Assembly: GCA_003427395.1 (NCBI GenBank)
Contig: BFEA01000018.1
Location: 2,146,162-2,179,193 of the forward strand
Direction: 5' to 3'
Origin: Chara braunii
Taxonomy: Eukaryota; Streptophyta; Charophyceae; Charales; Characeae
Length of the DNA: 33,032 nucleotides
Shown here: positions 8,570-18,617 of the stretch, in pieces
How the letters are laid out: each line of letters begins with the position of its first letter
Numbering within the stretch: the stretch's first letter is position 1
Notes under the pieces: model-generated
What the model was told of the DNA's origin: nothing
The model's input: only the letters and a program-made list of their open reading frames with translations
Databases searched by the model: none
Translations under genes and position numbers: made by a program

Positions 8570-9519
8570 CCNGCAAGCGCGTNCGCAAATCTCTCTTACG
8601 TTCTCGACTCTCGAGCCAGCTTCCGAGAAGCAGTGGCTAGGCAGAGTGTTTAAAGCGAGTCGGAAAGTCCTGTCGGGCTAACGATAGACTGGTCGGTTGC
8701 GCGCTGGATCGCCACGACGGACTGTGGGATCTGGGTGAACCATGTCGAGTTTACGACAGCGGGGTGACGATCGCAGTGGTGGGAGTTAGCACGCGACGTC
8801 CGGGATCGTCGGTGCGGGTATGAGGATCGATGTTGAGTTGATTGGCCCGGGGCCAAATTGGAATTAACGGTGAATGCGCCTTTGTTGCGGATTGTTATCT
8901 TTGGCGTGAGTATACGGCGGTGACGCCGAACTTTTCTCTTCCTGGATCTTGTCATCTTCTATTTTGGACTTTCTTTCCCTCGACTCTCTCTCTCTCTTTT
9001 TGAATAATGATGCGTCTGAATGATTGTCCCTCTCTTAAATGGGAATGAGTCGGACTCCTGTTTCTGTGTGAAAGAACTTCTTCTGGAACTCTTCCATTAG
9101 TTTCCTGGGTAATCCTCCTACGCAAGGACCCCGTTTACTTGTCTTGTGAACGGTGGATGCGTGTGTACTGTGCAATGCGATTCATCTTTTCCTGTGAATG
9201 TCTCATTTTCGCACCTTCCACAGTGAATGCATGTATAGAGATGCGTGACTTTTCGAATTGATTAGACAAATGTCGTCGGGATTTTGTTCGAGAATACAAG
9301 AGTGTTTAGATCCATAGTCTCGAACGCACTGCGCATGTCATCTGCCTTATGCGGCACGACATCAGCAGCCACGCCACCAGGCGACCTTGAGAAACAAGGC
9401 GCCGGAAACCAACAAGTTGATGTGTGTCTGCTCCCTCGTGTGTCAAGAAGGGTAGATTGAGGGTCGCATGAATGATTTTTGCTCGTAATGATGCCTCTGG
9501 ATATATATGATTGATTGAT

Positions 9520-10059
9520 ATGTGGACTGACAAACACCCTTCGATTGGGCGTCAGCCTCCCGTATCTCCCATCCCAACGCGACCTTTTCCCTACAGTGAG
9601 GAAAGGACACGTGTATGTGAGTGGGACGTACGAGACGCCGTCGCACAAATCGGCGGGCAATATTACTTCCCTCCGGCCAACCGTTGTTCTGGGTTCGTAG
9701 ACGTCGGATTTGTCATTATCGATACACACTTTCCACCCTACTCGATATTGTTGCCATTTAACGAGTTAATCGTCATTCTGTGGACGGTCGTGGCGCCCCA
9801 CTGGCCCTGCACTCTGTGCACGGAGTGCCAGCGTTTCGATCGCTACGAAGCGAAGGGCTTCCACTACCGAATGCAGAGTGAGGACGAGCATAAGGAAAGA
9901 GCCACTCGGCTGAGACCATCCACGTCGGACTCGGAACTGACCAGTGAACGACGACGAGATCTGATACGAAAACGAGACACGCGAAGCGTGCCAAAGCCTT
10001 TCCGTTCTAAACGACGGGCTGTAGCTCGGTGGGAAGCCCGACAATACTTTTTGGATTGA
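9520..10059 (+). CDS. R1 protein: unknown, 179 residues, CxxC motif, hydrophobic core
   Basis: I do not recognise this protein. The start is placed at the Met of MWTD because ATGTGGAC is conserved in copy B; a Met three residues earlier is the alternative. From the N-terminus: a Pro-rich lead (6-25); VCEWDVRDA (32-40); YYFPP (48-52); a hydrophobic stretch from about 59 to 92 that could hold one membrane segment (LIVILWTVVAP, 83-93); a cysteine pair CTEC (100-103) that is CxxC in all three copies reaching it; and a basic, charged C-terminus (ERRRDLIRKR, 143-152). Cys33 and Cys55 are also kept in copies B and C. Differences from the other copies are largely synonymous or conservative, so it has been selected as protein. 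It lies about 0.95 kb after a TATA box; an intron between GTGGCTAG|G and a GATTAG site near 9260 is conceivable. This is the only intact copy. Confidence 0.6.
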   Translation: MWTDKHPSIGRQPPVSPIPTRPFPYSEERTRVCEWDVRDAVAQIGGQYYFPPANRCSGFVDVGFVIIDTHFPPYSILLPFNELIVILWTVVAPHWPCTLCTECQRFDRYEAKGFHYRMQSEDEHKERATRLRPSTSDSELTSERRRDLIRKRDTRSVPKPFRSKRRAVARWEARQYFLD

Positions 10060-10291
10060 ATTTGGATCTTTCTGTTTTCGCGCCAAGTCCACGCGCGCAT
10101 TCCACGACGCGCGAAACTAATCGACTTGCTTCATCGGACCAACACGGGGGATTTCAGTTCCGTTTGTGTCCCCACACTCAATTTCCAAAAATCCTTCGCA
10201 CACCCCTTCTTGCTGTTTTTTTGGGTCTCTTTTCCGCATAGCTAACACTCTGAACGGAAGACGGCACAGGGCGTGAGGTTGCGCGTCACAC

Positions 10292-10333
10292 ATCTCATAT
10301 AGGTTAGAGTGAGAATTGGATGGTCGGACCCAC
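10292..10333. other. 42-bp spacer between tail-to-tail R1 copies
   Basis: This is the only sequence between the 3' ends of copy A (plus) and copy B (minus). It has no recognisable feature. The flanking copies form a large inverted repeat with arms of about 2.6 kb. Confidence 0.6.
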
Positions 10334-10560
10334 GTGTGACGTTCAACCTCACTCCCTGCACTGTCTTCCAGTCGGAGTGATAAGTTGTGCGGAATCGGCC
10401 CTGAAAGACGGCGGAATGGGGTGTGCCAAGGATTTTCGGGAAATTGAGTGCGGGGACACAGATGGAAGTGAAGTCCCCCGCGTGGTTCCGGTTTAGTGAG
10501 AAATGGTCATCACCGCACGGGAAGGAAACAAACGTGCACAATTTTCAAACATCCATTCAA

Positions 10561-11084
10561 TCAAAAAGTATCCCTGAACCTCCGTGCGGACCACTGGCCA
10601 TTAGAGTGGAACGGCGAAGGTACACACATGGGGTCTCGTTTTAGAATCAGATCTCGACGCTGCTCATTACAGAGCTCGGAATCCGATGTGGATGGCCTCA
10701 GCCTGGTTGCTCGTTCCTTGTGTTCGTCTTCGCCACGCGTTCGGTAGTGGAACCCCCTTTTCCGATAACAGTATGTGCGGCGACAATCGCTACACAGAGT
10801 GTTGGGCCAGTAGGGTGATACCGCCGCCCATGGGACGGCAATCAACTCGTTAAAGGCAATAACAACGAGTACAGAGGGAACTGAGTATCGATGATGACAA
10901 AACCAGCGCCTATGAATCTGGAGCACCTCCTCTCAGGTGGAAAATAACAGTGTTTGCCGATCTTGTCAACAACTTCCCGTACGTCCCACTCGCATACACA
11001 TGTCCTTTCCTTGTTATACCGGAATGACCGCGATGGGGATGCAGGGAGTCGGCACCCAGACGGGTCGGAACAATCGGTCCACAT
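10561..11084 (-). pseudogene. R1 protein copy B, single frameshift
   Basis: A homologue of the 179-residue R1 protein. It starts with MWTD at 11084, keeps VCEWDVRE, YFPP, GFVIIDTQFP, the CSDC cysteine pair and KERATRLRPSTSDSEL, and ends at a stop at 10561. Compared with the copy at 9520 it lacks one T in the LPFNE region (about 10850), which shifts the frame in the hydrophobic segment; both halves are otherwise open. The change is small and looks recent relative to the overall divergence. It is not expected to give the full protein unless the base is a sequencing error. Confidence 0.65.
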
Positions 11085-12008
11085 GGCACAAGCAAATTTT
11101 GAGTACGTGTGTCTACCCAATCGACTGTTCAATCACAAAGTAATCAGTCACGATACTATGGGATTTATTCCATTTCATCCATCCGACAAACTGATCAAAA
11201 AGAAAAGTGACAGTTTGATCCAACCACAACAACAATCATCATTCATCAAGGGAGCAACAAACACGCATTCTCATAATTTTTGTGGGATTGTAGCTTAGTT
11301 AGCCCAATCAATGTGCATGTGTAACAAATCTTACATACATGAATCCTCAGTTGTTCAAGAGACACGTCAACAACCGAAAAAGAAAACCAATAAGATCTCC
11401 TTGAGCTTACTGGTCCCTTTGAGCTCAAAGAGGTTTGTTCATACGAGATCCGATTGAATTCAACAGGGGCGAGCAAGATCAGAGAAATCTCGAGTCGTTT
11501 TGGCATCCATCGGATAGATAAGAGCAAGGGAACGAGAGAGAGACGGAGGCGTAGCTTGACCAAAGAAGAGAACTGAGGAGAGAGGAAGAGAACGCTGGTC
11601 ACATAGACAATCTTGAGGGGGAGCACCCAACTATTGGTCGTGGACTTAGCTTCTGAGAACCGTAGGAAGAAGAATCCGAAAATCAAGGTGCATTACCCTT
11701 CCGCTCTCTGATAATGGCCTCTGGCTATGCAACCACTCGTACAGATACACTCTCCTTACTCAGGTACTGACGATCCTTGCTGTCACGTACCAACCTTCAA
11801 ACCACAGCGATCATCACCCCACTAACTCAGTCTTCACACCAACTTGCCCAGATTCCGCAGCTCGTTGCGGCCACCCGGCGCACAATCATGCATACGCTGC
11901 AGTCGGCTCGTCAAGACTTTGCGACTCGCTACTTGCACATCACCTAGCCACCACTTCCCTTACGTGAGCAGATGGGTTGAGAGAGAGTTTTTCGAATGCG
12001 CTTGCAGG

Positions 12009-12015
12009 TTTTATA
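12009..12015 (-). promoter_or_regulatory. TATA box of R1 copy B
   Basis: TATAAAA on the minus strand, followed by CCTGCAAGCGCAT. It lies 931 bp before the frame start, the same layout as in copies A and C. Confidence 0.6.
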
Positions 12016-13024
12016 GTTGCGAGGAGGGGAATAGAAGATGGGGAAGAGCAGGGTGGAGATAGGAGGGGGTGAAGAGAGAGTCTAGGTTGATCGCCCAAGG
12101 AAAGCCATATGGGTCCCCACGAGTTTTTCGCAGCCAATCAGATCACAGTGTGCGGGGAGTATCGTCCTTACACGATGTCATTCGACGGCTCGAAAATCTT
12201 GAGAGGAGATTGGTAGGGATTTCTTATATGGGGATGAAGGCGGGAAGAAGCAAAGCACGAGAAGCAGCGCGGAGCGGGACCAAGATTCAGACGAGGAGGA
12301 GTAAGGGCGAAGCGCGAAAGAGGAGGGGATGGAAAACATTTACGGGTGTAGGACAGAAGGCGCGAAGAGGAGGGTGAAGATGGCATGGGTCCTAGCGAGA
12401 AGTGGGGAAAGCTTGCATGCATGGCGCCAATGCAGAAAAGAAAAGGAACCGAAATAGTTACGCTTCATCTGTTCTGGTTATAAAGCTACTTCAAGATTGA
12501 AAAATTCAAAAGCAACATCGGTGCACGGAATTGAGCGCGTGAGAATCCTACGTCCATCTAGCTTCCTATAGAAAATTCATAAAGTTTTCAAGAGCGCGTA
12601 CGAGATCATTCATTTGCAAAAAGGACACGTCAGCGGGAAGAGTGCCCACAATTTTCGAAGTTTTCATCCGTCGAGCAAAATTCATAGCACGCTCGCTAAG
12701 GGCGTGTAATTCCTACGTAAATACATGGATTGTTGAAAGGAAATTGCAAACAAATTCAAAGGCAACATCGTCTTAGACACGAGAGGGGGCGGGTTAGCCT
12801 GCGATTGCACACACTAAGGTGATAGCAAAAAGAAAGGGTACCCAAAAAGAGTCCAAGAGAAATCCGAAGAAGAACAAAAACTTGGGGCTTCAGAAGATCG
12901 TTCGGGTACGGAAGTTGGTACATCACACGCGTTATCCTTTCCTCTACCTTTCTTTCTCTGCGAGGTGTGTAAACAAAACCTTATTCATGAAGACACTGGT
13001 CTCGTTGGCACTCTGAGAATAGAG

Positions 13025-14410
13025 GCCTAAAACAATGAGGGGCTATGGATGACCATGGAATCACGGTTGAGCTCATTGTAAAGCAACAAAATCGAGTAAC
13101 AGACGAATATAATTTTCACAATCACAAATCCAGAATTGACAAAAGCGAAATACTGGAAATTATTGGGAACTAGATAGGGTCGATTGATCCACGCCATAGC
13201 CTCATGAACATCCCATTCACAAACATGGGGCCAATCCGTACTGTATGCGAAGGCCGCTACATGTTCGTTGCGTTGTAAGAATATGGGAAAGATCGTACGG
13301 GTCCGTCCGTACAAATTTTTTGCAAATAAGAAAATATCATTCACACGATACTAACTTTAATTCATACACCCATTATTAACTTTGTTTCGGCAGATCTCAT
13401 TCATTCTCCCCGTTGATTATATATAGAAACAAACATTCATTACACAAAAAAATAAAGGGGTTATCCACGAGAAAAGTGAAGAGAAAAATGACAATCAAAT
13501 ATACAGAGATATAAAAGTAAAAATTGTCAAAGTGATATGAAAAAAGTTCCTTCAGAATCCACATCTTGTACATATGACACTTTCACCAAAACTCACCAAT
13601 TGCACAACCATTCACCCAGGTGCCCACAACCCTTCGCCATCCACCCGTCGAACATCACTAGCGATTGTCACTCCATCAATTTAGACACTGCGCAGATCCA
13701 TACATGTCTTGCAATCCATCACAGTTACGTGTCAATCTCACTTGGCTATAATGAACTCGTCGAGGCTTCCCAACTTGTTGAACCATCGAGCTTACGAGCA
13801 ACTTTACCTCAATTGGCTTAAAGTGTAAGCGGGAGCGAGAGAAACGAGCTTCTGCGAGATAAGGGAAATCATATGTGTGTATGGGGAAAAGGAGAAAGGA
13901 AGGGAGGGCGCTTCTAGTGAAACAATTTGAAGGCTCGTAGATGATTGAACCACAGTGTGGGATCCGTAGATGTTCTCTACAAAGTGATCCAATCTTTTCG
14001 GTCATCGTGGCTTGCCAATAACTCAAGGACCAAACAAAATTTGCGGGAAACAACATCAAGAAAGATGGTGCGAAAATAAACAAGGATCAAAGGGAGTCAA
14101 GAAGCAGGGGGAGGTGGGAAAAGGAAGGATGAAGATAGTAGAGGTTGTCGACGTGAATCGTAGGGAGGAATGAATAATGTGCTCAAACGAGAGATACGAT
14201 TAGTGAGAAAGGGATAGTATATGCACAATAACATAGTTGTTAGTTGCAGTAAAGTAAACATGTAATGAGGACAATTACATGAAATGTTGACGAAAAACAA
14301 GACGAGCGATAAGTCCTAAACCCAAAGTGCACATACAAAAAGGAAATTTCAGTGCACTCGCTAAGGGACACAAAACTACGAATGTTACAACCACGAAGCC
14401 CAAATTATAC
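13025..14410 (-). mobile_element. R1 element copy D (minus), truncated and diverged
   Basis: An older, AT-richer R1 relative on the minus strand. It shows the TTAGCGAGTGCAC leader motif (about 14365-14350), a block like GATGGATTGCAAGACATG near 13705 matching the GAATTGCAGGATCTGG block of copy C, and the first half of the R1 frame (13300-13027). It stops at about 13025 in the middle of the frame, 97 bp before the 5' end of copy B. The left (5') limit is not firm. Confidence 0.5.
13027..13300 (-). pseudogene. R1 protein copy D, N-terminal half
   Basis: The minus strand reads HVCEWDVHEAM, then PYLVPNN, FVNSGFVIV and YSILLLYNELN, clearly the same protein as at 9520-10059 but more diverged. It is truncated before the CxxC pair. 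The Cys33 equivalent is kept and the Cys55 equivalent is not. The frame then runs out of similarity at MVIHSPSLF. Survival of the reading in such a diverged copy supports long-term protein coding by the family. Confidence 0.55.
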
Positions 14411-14752
14411 TAAACCGGGGACAAAGATGCAAGTACAAGAGAATGTCCAAGTATAAATAAAAAAATACAAAAAGCAGTATGCAACCTTATCTTAGTCAAC
14501 GAGCACAAAAAACAACATGCTCTAGAAAGCTAATTTGCCATATATGTGACGACAAGTGTTTCCAACAATATTCGATCACCTGGTTAAATACAAAGAAAAG
14601 TCAAAGAATAAATTCAAAAGAAATGCGAAAATTTTATTTAAAGTATAGAAGTTACTTTGCTGCATTCCACCCATGATCTTTCTTCGTAGTTTTATCCACT
14701 GTAATACCTGAAACATAAAAAAAAAAATCACCCAAAATGATTCAAATCGATG
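14411..14752. other. AT-rich stretch, nothing recognised
   Basis: The sequence is AT-rich without a supported gene. A small frame at 14479-14676 has no recognisable similarity. It may include the far 5' part of R1 copy D. Confidence 0.3.
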
Positions 14753-14820
14753 TCTCCATACTCATTTCTCTTCAGTAAAAACTTATGTGTGTAAGGGAGG
14801 ATATTCAAGAGTAAAGTTAT
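14753..14820 (+). repeat. 68-bp direct repeat, left copy
   Basis: This begins TCTCCATACTCATTTCTCTT and ends AGTAAAGTTAT. The right copy (14992-15059) has 7 differences over 68 bases by eye. The two are offset by 239 bp and bracket a 171 bp AT-rich core. Confidence 0.8.
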
Positions 14821-14991
14821 AACACACATGGTTAATAGGGGGTGTTTTCTTTTTGAATTTTGCACGGAAACTATCATATTGCCCTGATTTTTTGCTTATT
14901 TTTTTTTGTGTGATGTTTATGTGCTCTAGGGTACATCGTGCATTTAGTTTTGACATATTTAGGTTAATAATCAAAAAATGATATTATGGAC

Positions 14992-15059
14992 TCTCCATAC
15001 TCATTTCTCTTGACGAAAAAATTATGTGTGTAAAGGAGGATAGTCAAAAGTAAAGTTAT
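14992..15059 (+). repeat. 68-bp direct repeat, right copy
   Basis: Partner of 14753-14820. The copies do not start with TG or end with CA, so they are not typical short LTRs. They may be a local duplication or the direct repeats of a small unclassified element. Confidence 0.8.
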
Positions 15060-16650
15060 GTCCACATGTGAGGGGCGGAGGGATCAGGGAGACGGGGAAG
15101 ATAAAAATCGAATTTAGATTTATTGTCAAGGACGGCAAGATAAAACATGATACGCGTCAAATAAAGGGATCGACAATAGTATCGAACAAATTGATGCAAA
15201 CATCATGGAAGGGTATTCGAAAATTTTCAATAAACCGGTGGTGTAATATACATTACACTATCTCATAACAGTAGTGGAAAATTGAGTCGTAACTAAGTTA
15301 TATAACTCAGTACAATTATACTCACATCATGCTATAAAAAAATAATAAGACATGCATATGAAAAGGAAGGATACAAAACGAAGGGTTGGGAATGTAATTG
15401 ATAAGAAGACGAGTGGCATATTGATGATAGAAAATTTCTTCCAAATGTAATTGAAAAAGAGAAGGAAAGGTGGGATCAAGGAGTTTGTAAAATTCCAGGG
15501 TATGGAGGCAGTGAACGAAGCAAAGGAAACAAAGTGAAAATGCGTTCAGATGGGTGAGGAGGGAAATGTAGTTTCGAGTGACAGGAAGATTCCCCATGAT
15601 ATAGTGATTGGATTTTCATTTTTTTTTAGGGATGATATTGTTATGCGTACCTTTCATCATGTTTGAGGTGAATAAGGAGGAGTAGGATGAAAAAGAATCG
15701 GGGGATGACACTTCATATAAAGATGATGAAGGAGGAGATGAAGAAATCTCTTTGTTTTTTAAACGCGACCTACCCAAAATGTCACCCCTCGTATGACATG
15801 GTCATCGGGCACCCGCAACATGACGAAGTCGTCTAAGTCAACTATATTTGAAGAGTGGAACACCGTTTTTTTAATATATTTTTTGAGACCAGCAGAGCGT
15901 GGTGACGCCAACAAGAGGGGAACTGTAACCTTTGTACAACAAAGATCGAGCATTTGTGAGGGTCAAAATGCATATAAGAGCAGAATTGTTCATGCCTTTC
16001 TTTTTTTATAGTGAAATTATTTAAAACGGTTGTTCTAATATTACAATCTCCTCACCTTCAACTCTTGATCATTGTTAGCTTGTGTTCCTCATTCTTGTTA
16101 ATTATTCTTCCATAATTTTATAAGTACATGCGAACTTGTCTTTCCATATTAAATTGTCGGAAAAAAAAATTAATGATATAAAGCATGACATGAATCCTCG
16201 TTCTAGTCCTGCCCATTTTTTCACCCCTTGTTAACCAATACACTAGCCCATCTTTCAACAATCATTTTTTGTGGTTGCAATATTCCTTATAAAGGCGAGA
16301 AATGCGACTATGAATTTATTATTGTTCTAATTGTTGCAGTTATTTGTTTGTGGCCTTAACAATGTGAAAGTTTTCCCCCTCGTGTCTACACATGTCTTAA
16401 AACTTTAGCAATCAAAGAAACAATGGTATTGAAGCAGTAAGATAGGTAAGAAAACAACTTGTACATGATGAGTGTGTATATTCTTCCACTAACCATTATA
16501 CGGGTGAGGTTAATTTTCATGTGTTTGTCATTTTCTTTAACAATCATTTGCGCAATGAATGACGCATTATTGTTTTCGTTTGGTTCATTTTGTCTATAAT
16601 GATGAACCAAGCACAAAAGATACCTTGGTTAAATACGTGCTCTCGTAAAC
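15060..16650. other. AT-rich stretch, no feature recognised
   Basis: About 1.6 kb of AT-rich sequence with only short frames (up to 91 codons) and no family motif, RNA gene or repeat boundary that I can support. Confidence 0.4.
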
Positions 16651-16659
16651 TTGGCACCC

Positions 16660-17387
16660 TGGCCAACCAACAACCCACTGACTTTTAGACAACTCGAGTA
16701 CAGACGACCCTCGTCATCGCTCACTGAGCGCTCATACCAGCAATCGTTACCACCTCAGCCTTTGCACTGATATGCCTAGATCATGCATTTTGTCACAACG
16801 ATCCCACGTTAGTAATCATTACCCGGTCAACTTTGCCTTTGTATTGATCCGCCCAGATCCTGCATTCCATCACAACGATCTAATACACAACCCCACAAAA
16901 TCGCGGCAGATCGATCAGGAATGTTTGACTCAACGATTACCACCATAACCTAGCCACTACTCTATGCGAGTTGACACTTAGCACGCAAGAGAGAAGAAAG
17001 CGAAAGGAGCGTGCTTGCAAAATTTATAGTTGTAAAGAGGGCTGAAAAAGCATGATGGAGATATAAAGAAAAGAAGGAGAGATAGAGAGAAAAAGGTACT
17101 CGATTAGGTCATGTTGATCCGATGGAAGTAATCGCAACAAGTCAAATCACAGTGTAAGCGGCTCGGGGCCTCTCTACATGCATTCATCCGCTTACGATGA
17201 TAACTTGAATCAGCAAGGTTTTTTCCGAATGTAGACGAAGGTGGGAAAAAAGGTTACGAGAGACGATGTAAGGCAAACCCAAAATTCACCGGGATCAAGA
17301 AGGAGAAATGGGCGTGAGGAGGGGGAAGAGAAGATAGTTACAACTTAGCGGTGAAGACAAGACGAAGGAGAATGAAGAGCGTTGTTG
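16660..17387 (-). mobile_element. R1 element copy E (minus), promoter region only
   Basis: On the minus strand it has TATAAAT (17028-17022), then GTAGTGGCTAGGTTATG, then two copies of a block like ATGCAGGATCTGG that is single in copies B and C (16741-16804 and 16811-16880). Upstream of the TATA box it has the pyrimidine-rich leader and CCATTTCTCCTTCTTGAT, as in copy A. The R1 frame is absent. Its 5' side ends exactly where the palindrome at 17388 begins, suggesting truncation by the U repeat. Confidence 0.5.
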
Positions 17388-17417
17388 GCCCAAATACCCT
17401 TACAAGGGTATTTGGGC
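17388..17417. repeat. 28-base palindrome with 2-nt centre
   Basis: Two perfect 14-base arms, GCCCAAATACCCTT and its complement, flank AC. The core (ATACCCTT-AC-AAGGGTAT) recurs at 27133-27150 at the start of the second U copy, so it marks a repeat boundary. Confidence 0.85.
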
Positions 17418-18300
17418 ACATGTTGGCATCTCGCGTTGACGATATTCGAGAGAGTGTCTCATTTCTGCGTGGCCATAACACACTCTAGAAAGTTGGAAAT
17501 GACACACACTTTTTGATCTGATTAGAGAGTGTGTAGGCGTGCACTTTGAGGGCACACTCGAGTATTTGGGCGGATATTTGGTTATGAGAGCGGCGCCTGC
17601 GCCTAGTAGCGTGAACTAGAACGAGGTTGTGAGACAACTGAACTAGCGCATGTGGAACGGATTCACGTTCGAGACCGGCATTTGGGAGGTCTGGGCTAAG
17701 ATCTGGTCATTGAATCCGTTTGACTTACTAGCTATGGCACTCGGATCAGTGAGGTGCAAAGAGCAGGACATCCTAGGCCGACCATAATATTTGGTCAACG
17801 ATCGAAGCCACGGGCGACACTATAAAAGTCGGGTTTTTTTTCCACGCTTAGGTAGTAAGAGTGCGGTTTTTCAAAGTTGGAGTTTTTGGGTAAACGGCGC
17901 GGTTGTGCCGTCTGCATGATGGCGGCACCCCTCATGCGGCAAGGGCAGACACATAGGAGCCCTAGAAATGGTCAGTGTGCCTAAGAACGACCTTTAGTAC
18001 AGTCCGACAGGCCTAGGCCTTAAACGGACGTCCTTATAACCAAGTTTGCGCCTATTACATCTAAGCTTGGGCCTAGCTTTATAGGTTACGACTTTGGACA
18101 GAGACTACGGAGATCCAGGGATTGAGGCCGGTGACCGGCAGTGGAGGAGCGACACAACAGATTGAAGGAACCGCAGGGGGTTGAGGGTCCGGCGGGGCTA
18201 TCCCCCATTGGTTTTGCTGCCGACCACGACAACGGGCCCGATTGACGAGACTGAGGAGGTGCCTACGGTCCCTTCCCTTCCCTTCATTTTGATTAAAGAC

Positions 18301-18322
18301 TTTTTTTTTTTTTTTTTTTTTT
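18301..18322. repeat. T22 homopolymer
   Basis: A run of 22 T inside U copy 1. The equivalent part of copy 2 (around 28055-28080) is only T-rich, so the run grew or was inserted in copy 1. Confidence 0.8.
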
Positions 18323-18537
18323 ACTATTATTTCATTTCTTTGACAAGGCCCGCTCTCTGTTCCGAGACCGGCAAGGGAACCGACGGGCCCAACTAAGGTG
18401 ATGCACCTATGAACTGTTGAAATACAGACCCGAGTTCGGACCAGATGAAGGAACTTCATTAGTAAAAGCAAATATTTCTGAATTGCCTAGGGGCCGGTCA
18501 ACTCGATGGTGATACCTCAGAGCCGTCAGACGGACTA

Positions 18538-18617
18538 GTCCTTCGGGACATCCGTTAGAATTGGAACGCTACAGAGAAGATTAGCATGGCCGAGTGCAAG
18601 GATGGTATGCATAAAAA
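18538..18617 (+). pseudogene. U6 spliceosomal RNA-like sequence
   Basis: The segment follows U6 snRNA from its 5' end. It has a short GTCC-TTCG-GGAC stem-loop (one base pair shorter than usual), GGAACGCTACAGAGAAG containing the ACAGAGA box, TTAGCATGGCC with the AGC triad, and GCAAGGATG from the internal stem-loop. It differs at the base before TACAGAGA (C instead of A) and between GGCC and GCAAGG. It loses similarity after ATGCATAAA, so the 3' end is missing. No upstream promoter element or TATA box at the right distance is visible. A retropseudogene or a fusion made during LINE retrotransposition is the likely origin. Confidence 0.8.

Larger units (their letters stand above)
7667..10291 (+). 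mobile_element. R1 element copy A (plus), full length
   Basis: R1 is a repeat family of about 2.6 kb described from this window only. Copies A, B (10334-12928, minus) and C (30108-32728, plus) share order and spacing. From the 5' end to the TATA box is 896, 913 and 872 bp. From the TATA box to the reading-frame start is 957, 931 and 1009 bp, the last enlarged by a CT microsatellite. From the frame end to the 3' end is 230, 227 and 235 bp. Copy A starts at GTGACGAACC and ends GCGCGTCACAC, so the ends are short imperfect inverted repeats. It carries the only intact copy of the R1 frame. Shared landmarks include the leader block ACGTGCGCC followed by TAGCGAGCGC (7851-7871) and GTGGCTAG (about 8633) after the promoter. 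Whether R1 moves or spreads by segmental duplication is open. Confidence 0.7.
10334..12928 (-). mobile_element. R1 element copy B (minus), full length
   Basis: This is the second full-length copy, reading right to left. Its 5' end is GTGTGATGTACCAAC (12928-12914) and its 3' end is the complement of GTGTGACGTTCAACC (10334-10348), giving inverted ends that match over roughly GTGTGAyGT. The TATA box is at 12015-12009. The pre-promoter leader (12720-12230) contains the conserved GCATGCATGGCGCC region and the TTAGCGAGCG motif (about 12700). Downstream of the promoter it matches copy C through GTGGCTAGGTGATGTGCAAG. The reading frame (11084-10561) has one frameshift. It is immediately preceded by the truncated copy D in the same orientation. 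Confidence 0.7.
17388..18530 (+). repeat. U repeat, copy 1
   Basis: This begins with a near-perfect palindrome, GCCCAAATACCCTT (17388-17401), AC, and its exact complement (17404-17417). It is followed by a GAGTGTGTAGGCGTGCA-like block and a TATAAAA at 17821. Later blocks (AGATTGAAGGAACC near 18158, then GGGGGTTGAGGG; TGTTGAAATACAGACC near 18415) recur in the same order in copy 2 (27133-28540). No coding capacity is evident. A run of 22 T lies at 18301-18322. It could be a non-autonomous element or an LTR-type sequence; its ends other than the palindrome are not defined. Confidence 0.5.

Noticed and set aside
9511-9519. Start of the R1 frame three codons earlier
   Set aside because: Kept only as an alternative: the later Met in MWTD is the one conserved in copy B.
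10242-10541. Second conserved frame downstream of the R1 gene (99 codons, minus)
   Set aside because: Similar peptides can be read in copy C, but the frame offset from the R1 gene differs, copy A does not keep it, and DNA changes are not concentrated at third positions.
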